Positions 1 to 5,165 of a DNA stretch of 5,165 bases are shown here, piece by piece. The DNA is from an uncultured Mucispirillum sp. (GTDB taxonomy: Bacteria; Chrysiogenota; Deferribacteres; Deferribacterales; Mucispirillaceae). The notes beneath the pieces were generated by a model that was given only the letters and a program-made list of their open reading frames with translations, had not been told where the DNA came from and did no database searches. The translations under genes were made by a program, and so were the position numbers. The stretch is taken from assembly GCA_947177675.1 (NCBI GenBank), contig CAMWVK010000155.1, positions 1-5,165 on the forward strand, given 5' to 3'. Within the stretch, counting starts at the first letter, position 1; each line of letters opens with the position of its first letter.

Positions 1-5
1 ATTAT

Positions 6-10
6 AAGGA
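6..10 (+). promoter_or_regulatory. Ribosome binding site of mqnC
   Basis: AAGGA lies six bases before the ATG at 17. It supports this start and shows that the genome uses ordinary Shine-Dalgarno sites. The promoter must lie upstream of the window or be shared with an upstream gene. Confidence 0.75.
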
Positions 11-16
11 TTATAA

Positions 17-1048
17 ATGAGTAGTATTAAAAGAATTTCTTTTCAAGAAGGTGTTGATTTATATAATAATGCAGATATTTTAGAGCTTGGCAGAATGGCT
101 GATGATATTCGCAGAGAAAAACACCCTGAAAAGATTGTAACATTTGTTATAGATAGAAATATTAACTATACTAATATCTGCACATGTAAATGTAAATTCT
201 GTGCCTTTTATAAAAATAAAGGTGAAGAAGGCGGATATGTTATTTCAAAAGATGAGCTTACACAGAAAATTCAAGACACACTTGATTTAGGCGGCTCACA
301 AATATTATTGCAGGGCGGTCTTCATCCTGACTATAAAATTGATTTTTATGAAGATATGCTTAAGTTTATGAAAACTTTTCCAGTTTGGCTGCATGCATTT
401 TCACCGCCAGAAATACACCATATTGCAAAAATGAGCGGCTTAACTATTGCAGAAACAATAAAAAGGCTTGTTGCATCAGGGCTTGACTCTATCCCCGGAG
501 GCGGTGCTGAAATATTAGATGATGAAGCAAGAAAAAATGTAAGTCCTAATAAAATTAATTCTGCAGCATGGCTTTCTGTTATGGAAGAAGCTCATAAGCA
601 GGGGCTTAAAACTACAGCTACAATGATGTTTCGTAAGCAGGATGCGGCAGAGATAATTGTTGGTCATTTTGATAAAATACGCTCATTGCAAGACAAAACA
701 GGTGGGTTTACTGCTTTTATCCCATGGCCCTTTCAGGCGGGAAATAGTGAGTTAGAAGATGAAGCAGTTACTGCTGTAGAATATTTACGGGTGCTTTCTC
801 TTGCTAGAATATACCTTGATAATATACAAAATATTCAAGTTTCATGGGTAACTCAAGGAGCAAAAGTGGCACAAGTTGGTCTGTTTTTTGGCGGCAACGA
901 TTTTGGCAGTGTTATGATAGAAGAAAATGTTGTCCGTGCAGCAGGTGCTAATTTTCGCCTTAAAACTGAAGAAATTAAGCATATTATTAAAACAGCAGGG
1001 TTTATACCTAAAATTCGTAATATGCAGTATGATATTATAGGCGAATAA
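17..1048 (+). CDS. mqnC: Cyclic dehypoxanthinyl futalosine synthase (radical SAM, menaquinone biosynthesis)
   Basis: MqnC is a cytosolic radical SAM enzyme of the futalosine menaquinone pathway; it cyclises dehypoxanthine futalosine to the spiro cyclic form. The 343-residue length fits the family. Seen: the 4Fe-4S cluster motif CX3CX2C (Cys55, Cys59, Cys62) within NYTNICTCKCKFCAFYK, then LLQGGLHP (about 97-104), SIPGGGAEI (158-166), TGGFTAFIPWPFQ (228-240), and the C-terminal stretch SWVTQGAKVAQVGLFFGGND with GSVMIEENVV (276-306). These blocks fit MqnC better than its paralogue MqnE or the F420 enzyme CofH; that distinction rests on recalled family patterns. The ATG start has a good AAGGA ribosome site at 6-10, six bases upstream. 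An extra Cys57 lies between the cluster cysteines, and FRKQD follows ATMM at 205-209. No other menaquinone gene is visible; the upstream context is cut off. Confidence 0.93.
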   Translation: MSSIKRISFQEGVDLYNNADILELGRMADDIRREKHPEKIVTFVIDRNINYTNICTCKCKFCAFYKNKGEEGGYVISKDELTQKIQDTLDLGGSQILLQGGLHPDYKIDFYEDMLKFMKTFPVWLHAFSPPEIHHIAKMSGLTIAETIKRLVASGLDSIPGGGAEILDDEARKNVSPNKINSAAWLSVMEEAHKQGLKTTATMMFRKQDAAEIIVGHFDKIRSLQDKTGGFTAFIPWPFQAGNSELEDEAVTAVEYLRVLSLARIYLDNIQNIQVSWVTQGAKVAQVGLFFGGNDFGSVMIEENVVRAAGANFRLKTEEIKHIIKTAGFIPKIRNMQYDIIGE

Positions 1049-1069
1049 TTTAAATTAATTTTTTTATAT

Positions 1070-1076
1070 GGAAGTG
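1070..1076 (+). promoter_or_regulatory. Ribosome binding site that decides the TTG start of the histidine kinase
   Basis: GGAAGTG sits in the 32-base gap after mqnC; its GGAAG core (1070-1074) ends six bases before the TTG at 1081. The nearby ATG at 1068 is in another frame and meets a stop after about 14 codons, and no in-frame ATG lies upstream in the gap. The ribosome site therefore favours TTG as the start. Confidence 0.7.
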
Positions 1077-1080
1077 TCAT

Positions 1081-2205
1081 TTGAAAGGACCGTTATTAAA
1101 TGCATTGACTAGAATTTCTGCAGAAATCAACTCAACTAAAAAGCTTGATGTTCTGCTGCCTGACATTGTTAAAATCACGGGTGATTATTTAAAAGTTCGC
1201 AATGCTTCCATTGTGCTTATTGACTGGGATACTCTGACAATTAACTGTTATACAGGCTGTTCGTCTTATCATAACTCATTATCTGTTAAACAGGGGGTTA
1301 TAGGTGATGTGGCAGAATCAGGCACAGAATATATTGTTAATAAAAAATCTTATTCATCATCAGGCAAATCTTTCCTTGCTCTGCCTTTAAAAATTGGCAG
1401 TAAAATATTAGGTGTCTTTTATTTAACAGATAAAGATGAAAACTATTTTAATTATGAGGATGTATTAATAGCAAGATATATTGCATTTCAGTGTGCTTTA
1501 GCAATAGAAATGCACAATATACATAATAAAATGAGAGCTAATGAAAACCTGCAGGCAATAGGTCTTTTAAAATCTTCTGTTGCCCATGATATATCTAATC
1601 TTGTAGCTATTGTAGATGTTTATCTTGGTCTTATGGAAGAAGAAGTTGATAAATCAGCTGCAATATATGAATATGTTAATGCAGTGAAAAGCGAAGTGAA
1701 ACGCATAAGCATACTTGCAACAGATATGCTTGATTTATCAAAAAATAAGCTTGTAATCCATAAAACTAAATTTAAAATAAGTGAACTTGTCAATGAATTA
1801 AAATTATACAGTGAAGCATTTTCTAAAACTTCTAATGCAAAAGTAGAGTTTCATATAAAATGTGATGATGAAATAGTGGCAGATAGAAACAGGCTTTTTA
1901 GAGTATTTTTTAATCTGCTTAATAATGCAGGAAATGCTGTAAAAGAAAATGGCATAATTATTTTTTCTGTTAAAAAAACAGGTAAGTATATTACTTTTTT
2001 AGTTGCAGATAATGGTAAAGGAATACGAAAAGAAGATATTGGTAAACTTTTTCAGCCATTTTATACATCAGGTAAAATCAAAGGCACAGGGCTTGGGCTT
2101 GCAGTAGTCCATGATATTATAGAAGCCCATAATGGCAGTATTCGTGTCCGTTCTACACTAGGCTCTTATACATGTTTTTTTATAAGGATACCACAAGATG
2201 GATAG
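1081..2205 (+). CDS. Soluble GAF-domain sensor histidine kinase
   Basis: This is a two-component sensor kinase of 374 residues. No hydrophobic membrane segment or signal peptide is seen, so it should act in the cytoplasm. Domains in order: a GAF sensory domain (about 5-145, including QGVIGDVAESGTEYIVN at 71-87 and SFLALPLKIGSKILGVFYL at 97-115); a short linker helix; a HisKA dimerisation domain with phospho-acceptor His169 in VAHDISN; and a HATPase_c domain with N-box NLLNNAGNAV (278-287), G1 box DNGKG (310-314), F box FQPFYT (324-329) and G2 box GTGLGL (335-340). All catalytic boxes are intact, so it should be an active autokinase. The H-box reads HDISNLV, closer to the HDxNN-type kinases than to HExRTPL. 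The start is TTG, supported by GGAAG six bases upstream; starting later would cut into the GAF domain. The end overlaps the next gene by 8 bases. No response regulator is in the window, and the ligand of the GAF domain cannot be read from sequence. Confidence 0.92.
   Translation: MKGPLLNALTRISAEINSTKKLDVLLPDIVKITGDYLKVRNASIVLIDWDTLTINCYTGCSSYHNSLSVKQGVIGDVAESGTEYIVNKKSYSSSGKSFLALPLKIGSKILGVFYLTDKDENYFNYEDVLIARYIAFQCALAIEMHNIHNKMRANENLQAIGLLKSSVAHDISNLVAIVDVYLGLMEEEVDKSAAIYEYVNAVKSEVKRISILATDMLDLSKNKLVIHKTKFKISELVNELKLYSEAFSKTSNAKVEFHIKCDDEIVADRNRLFRVFFNLLNNAGNAVKENGIIIFSVKKTGKYITFLVADNGKGIRKEDIGKLFQPFYTSGKIKGTGLGLAVVHDIIEAHNGSIRVRSTLGSYTCFFIRIPQDG
2184..2188 (+). promoter_or_regulatory. Ribosome binding site of the FapA-family gene, inside the kinase gene
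   Basis: AAGGA within the last codons of the kinase gene, nine bases before the ATG at 2198. Its position inside the upstream coding region, with the 8-base gene overlap, points to translational coupling of the two genes. Confidence 0.65.
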
Positions 2206-3736
2206 AATAATAGTCAGAGCAGATAAACCACAGGAACGGGCAAAAGATATATGTAATAAAATATATAACCTGCGGGCAGGTGAATATGAAATAGAAGGTG
2301 GCACAGAAGACAGAGCCACAGTAATATTTAAGTGTGCAGATAAAACTGCCAATTCAAAAGTTTTCTTAACAACAGATGATGGTGCTTTTACTGGTTATTT
2401 TTTTATGTATCCAGCATTAAATGAAGGCACCACACACACTCTGGAAGAAATTCTTAATTATTTAGATGCAGAAGAAATTGAAAATATTGATAAAAACCAG
2501 ATAAGCAGCCTTTTTCAAAGGTTTGCAGATGGGGAAGTAATTGAAAATGAAATTATTGCAGAAGGCATACGAGCTACTGCAGGAAAAGATGCAGAAATAA
2601 CTATCCATTTTGGCACAGCTGATAAAAAACCAAAAATTAAAGATGGTAAAGTAGATTTTAAAAACCTTGACAATATTGTTATGGTAGAAAAAGGCGATAT
2701 CCTTATTACTAAAAAACCTGCCATTCAAGGCAGCCGTGGAAGAAATATTAAAGGGGAGGAAGTTACTCCAGCACCTGCAAAAGATATTGTGATACTTCCA
2801 GGAGATGGTGCAACAGTTAATGAAGCAGGCACAATATTTTCTGCTACTACAGATGGATATGTGGATTTTGGTAATAAGCGTCTTGGTGTGTATCCTGTTT
2901 ATATGGTAAAAGGTAATGTGGACTATTCTACAGGAAATATACGGTTTAACGGTTCTGTTCATATAAAAGGCGATGTTCTTTCAGGCTTTACAGTAGAAGC
3001 GGATAAACATATATTAGTGGATGGCATTTGTCAGGATTGTGAGATTATTGCAAAAGGCAATGTTATATTAAGAACAGGTATAAAATGCACTAGCTCTGGG
3101 CTTGTAAGAGCAGGGGGTAATGCTATAATAGGATATGCTGAAAAAGCAAAAGTATATGCAAGAGACAGTATAGAAATAAGAAAATATGCTTTTAACTGCG
3201 AGCTTTTTGCAGGTACAAAAATAGATGCTATGAATGGTGACGGCATTATTGCTGGCGGTTTAATTAGAGCATTTCAGGATATTTCAGTCAAACAGCTTGG
3301 AACAAATGGTAACTCTAAGTTTAATGTAATCATTGGAATGAAATATTATATAGAATTTGAGCTTGAAAAACTTCGCAGAGAAAAATTGCGGATTTCAGAA
3401 ACTATTGAAAGAGTAAATACTGCTCTTTCACGGTTTAATTTAAAGAGGGCAAAAGTTGCAAATCACCCTAAAATTATTAAAATGCTTGAAGTAAAATCAT
3501 CTTTAAGTGATTTAATTATTGAGCTTGATAAAAGAGAAGCGAAACTTATAGAAGAAAATAAAGCCAAATCCCCTAGAATGAAAGTAAAAAATAAAGTATT
3601 TGAAGGGGTAACAGTTATGTTTTATAATGTTGGTGCCATTGTAAAAGAACCTATGGATAATATGGTATTTTACTATGATGATAAATATGGTGAGGTTGCC
3701 TGGATAAGCCTTAAAAATGCCAATGCACTTGATTAA
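2198..3736 (+). CDS. FapA/DUF342-family protein (beta-helix, polymer-like)
   Basis: This 512-residue protein belongs to the DUF342 family, named FapA after a Vibrio protein needed for flagellar assembly; the biochemical role of most members is unknown. Layout: an N-terminal region (about 1-70) that could be a small alpha/beta domain; a FapA N-terminal region (about 75-235) with EKGDILITKKPAIQGSRG (164-181), the GEEVTPAP strand (187-194) and a TTDGYVDF turn (217-224); then a glycine-spaced beta-helix (about 236-370) with the typical VDYSTGNIRFNGSVHIKGDV (241-260), repeated GN/GD turns and IIAGGLIRAFQDI (350-362). A charged helical stretch (about 382-455), probably coiled coil, and a final beta region (460-505) follow. 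No signal peptide or membrane segment is seen, so it is probably cytoplasmic. It starts 8 bases before the kinase stop and has its own AAGGA site. A flagellar role is only inferred from the family name: no flagellar gene is in the window, so I give no symbol. It could equally be a bactofilin-like scaffold. Confidence 0.88.
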   Translation: MDRIIVRADKPQERAKDICNKIYNLRAGEYEIEGGTEDRATVIFKCADKTANSKVFLTTDDGAFTGYFFMYPALNEGTTHTLEEILNYLDAEEIENIDKNQISSLFQRFADGEVIENEIIAEGIRATAGKDAEITIHFGTADKKPKIKDGKVDFKNLDNIVMVEKGDILITKKPAIQGSRGRNIKGEEVTPAPAKDIVILPGDGATVNEAGTIFSATTDGYVDFGNKRLGVYPVYMVKGNVDYSTGNIRFNGSVHIKGDVLSGFTVEADKHILVDGICQDCEIIAKGNVILRTGIKCTSSGLVRAGGNAIIGYAEKAKVYARDSIEIRKYAFNCELFAGTKIDAMNGDGIIAGGLIRAFQDISVKQLGTNGNSKFNVIIGMKYYIEFELEKLRREKLRISETIERVNTALSRFNLKRAKVANHPKIIKMLEVKSSLSDLIIELDKREAKLIEENKAKSPRMKVKNKVFEGVTVMFYNVGAIVKEPMDNMVFYYDDKYGEVAWISLKNANALD

Positions 3737-3757
3737 TATATAATAATGAGTAATAAA

Positions 3758-5165
3758 ATGAAAAATAATATAATTATCCGCGGTGCAAGACAGCACAATC
3801 TTAAAAATATTGATTTAGACATACCAAAAAATTCTCTTGTTGTAATAACTGGAGTCAGCGGCTCTGGTAAATCCACACTTGCTTTTGATACTTTATATGC
3901 AGAAGGACAAAGAAAATATGTGGAAAGTCTTTCTTCTTATGCAAGGCAGTTTTTAGAACTTATGGAAAAACCTGATGTGGATTTAATAGAATATTTATCT
4001 CCAGCTATAAGCATAGAGCAGAAATCTATAAGCAAAAACCCTCGTTCAACAGTTGGAACTATTACTGAAATATATGACTATATGCGTCTTTTATTTGCAA
4101 GGGTTGGAGATGTATTCTGCCCATGCTGTAATAAAAAAATACAGTCATATACTGTGCAGAAAATAGTTGATAATGTATTAGCATGCGGGCAAGGTGCAAG
4201 AATAGAAATCCTTGCACCAGTTATCAGAGGGAAAAAAGGTGAATTTAAAAAATATTTTAAAGATATGCTTAAAAATGGATTTGTCCGAGCTTATCTTGAC
4301 GGGGAAAGTGTTAGGCTTGAAGATGATATAGAGATAGATAAAAATGTAAAGCATGATGTATCCATATCTATAGACAGGATAGTTATAAAAGATGATGTAG
4401 CTAGAAGATTAACTGATTCTATAGAGATAGCTTTAAGAAATGCAGACGGCTTAGTGGAGATATTATGTAATGGAGAAAAAACTCTTTACAGTGAAAAATT
4501 TGCATGTATTGACTGCGGTATAAGCATAGCAGAAGTAGAACCTAGAATATTTTCTTTTAACAACCCGTTTGGAGCATGCCCAGTATGTGACGGTATTGGT
4601 GAACGATCAGTATTTGATGAAGATGCAGTTATTCCTGATAAATCAAAAAGTATAAGAGAAGGTGCTGTAAAAGTATGGGAGCAGTATGACAACTTCCATT
4701 TTTATAATATATTAAATGCTCTTTCAGCAAAATATAATATAGACTTAAATATTCCTTGGAAGAAGCTTTCTCAAAAGCATAAAGATATTATCCTTCATGG
4801 TGTGGAAGAGCCTTTAGAGCTTTTTACATTTAAAGGTGATAAAAAAGTTTTCTATGAAAAACAGTTCCATGGTGTTTTTGGCGAGCTGCAGCAAATGTTA
4901 TCATCAGGTATTATAAGTGAAATAGAAACAGCTAGAAAATATATGTCGTTTCGCCTGTGTGAAGAGTGCAGCGGTACAAGGCTGAAAAAAGAAAGCCTTT
5001 CTGTTAGAATTAATGGGCTTAATATTGCAGAAGTTTCTAAATTTAATATTAAACAGGCAGTAAATTTCTTTTCTAAACTGGAATTTGACGGCTTTAAAAA
5101 AGAAGTGGCAGATAAAATTATAAGAGAAATATTAAGGCGTCTTAATTTTCTTAATGATGTAGGTA
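3758..5165 (+). CDS. uvrA: Excinuclease ABC subunit A, 5' part (truncated by window edge)
   Basis: UvrA is the damage-recognition ATPase of nucleotide excision repair; it works as a dimer and loads UvrB at DNA lesions. The frame is open with no stop to the right edge, giving 469 of roughly 940 expected residues. Seen: the N-terminal RGARQHNLKNIDLDIP block (8-23); Walker A GVSGSGKST (32-40); LAFDTLYAEGQRKYVESLSS (41-60) and YARQFL (61-66); EKPDVDLIEYLSPAISIEQK (70-89) and NPRSTVGTITEIYDY (94-108); a C4 zinc-finger set Cys250, Cys253, Cys274, Cys277 enclosing EPRIFSFNNP (261-270); and CEECSGTRLK (401-410). The ABC signature, second ATPase half and second zinc module lie beyond the window. Two in-frame ATGs are possible, at 3746 and 3758. 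I chose 3758 because MKNNIIIRGARQHN matches the usual family N-terminus and a weak GAG lies seven bases upstream; the 3746 start adds only MSNK and has no ribosome site. The gene follows the FapA stop by 21 bases (9 if 3746 is used). Confidence 0.96.
   Translation, partial: MKNNIIIRGARQHNLKNIDLDIPKNSLVVITGVSGSGKSTLAFDTLYAEGQRKYVESLSSYARQFLELMEKPDVDLIEYLSPAISIEQKSISKNPRSTVGTITEIYDYMRLLFARVGDVFCPCCNKKIQSYTVQKIVDNVLACGQGARIEILAPVIRGKKGEFKKYFKDMLKNGFVRAYLDGESVRLEDDIEIDKNVKHDVSISIDRIVIKDDVARRLTDSIEIALRNADGLVEILCNGEKTLYSEKFACIDCGISIAEVEPRIFSFNNPFGACPVCDGIGERSVFDEDAVIPDKSKSIREGAVKVWEQYDNFHFYNILNALSAKYNIDLNIPWKKLSQKHKDIILHGVEEPLELFTFKGDKKVFYEKQFHGVFGELQQMLSSGIISEIETARKYMSFRLCEECSGTRLKKESLSVRINGLNIAEVSKFNIKQAVNFFSKLEFDGFKKEVADKIIREILRRLNFLNDVG

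Noticed and set aside
1047..1065. AATTTAAATT palindrome followed by a run of seven T after mqnC, as a possible terminator
   Set aside because: The inverted repeat has no G/C pairs and would not form a stable stem; the kinase ribosome site follows at once, so read-through is more likely.
853..1080. Minus-strand open frame of 75 codons opposite the end of mqnC
   Set aside because: It lies opposite strongly conserved mqnC codons, has no ribosome site and no recognisable protein pattern.
1972..1978. Seven-base A run in the kinase gene (also seven-T runs at 2175-2181 and 2398-2404) as possible phase-variation tracts
   Set aside because: Runs of seven are expected in DNA of this composition, all frames are intact, and these are shorter than typical slippage tracts.
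2462..2962. Minus-strand open frame of 166 codons opposite the FapA-like gene
   Set aside because: Its Phe/Ile/Cys/Asn-rich composition is that of an antisense reading of AT-rich coding DNA; the + strand frame carries clear DUF342 motifs.
3739..3744. Perfect TATAAT hexamer upstream of uvrA as a -10 box
   Set aside because: No convincing -35 element at 16-18 bases (AATGCC at 17), no extended TG, and such hexamers are frequent by chance in DNA this AT-rich.
3512..3796. Minus-strand open frame spanning the FapA-uvrA junction
   Set aside because: It is opposite coding sequence on both sides, rich in Ile/Phe/His/Tyr, with no ribosome site or known motif.
4486..4692. Minus-strand open frame of 68 codons opposite uvrA
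   Set aside because: It covers the uvrA zinc-finger region, which is conserved on the + strand, so it is an antisense shadow.

Overview
The window is 5,165 bases of AT-rich bacterial DNA. All genes lie on the + strand and are tightly packed: two complete metabolic or signalling genes, one complete structural-type gene, and the first half of a DNA-repair gene. In order they are mqnC (futalosine-route menaquinone synthesis), a soluble GAF-domain sensor histidine kinase, a FapA/DUF342-family polymer-like protein, and the 5' half of uvrA, which runs off the right edge. The gaps are 32 bases, an 8-base overlap, and about 10-20 bases, so there is no gene-free stretch of any length. I see no RNA genes, mobile elements, CRISPR arrays or clear intrinsic terminators.

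Organism: low GC, AGA/AAA/ATA-rich codon use, menaquinone made through futalosine (MqnC), and a DUF342/FapA protein together suggest an anaerobic or microaerophilic Gram-negative-type bacterium. A low-GC member of Deferribacterota (Mucispirillum-like) is my leading guess, with Campylobacterota as the alternative. This is inference from gene content and composition; the window holds no phylogenetic marker that I can place firmly. The uvrA fragment would be the best one to search.

How the genes relate: the kinase and the FapA-like gene overlap by 8 bases, so they are very probably co-translated, and a shared role is the most informative hypothesis in the window. The kinase has no membrane segments and no response regulator beside it. 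mqnC and uvrA are housekeeping genes that probably share transcription with this pair by proximity rather than function. Nothing here amounts to a clearly new system. The kinase-FapA pair is the point most worth following up.
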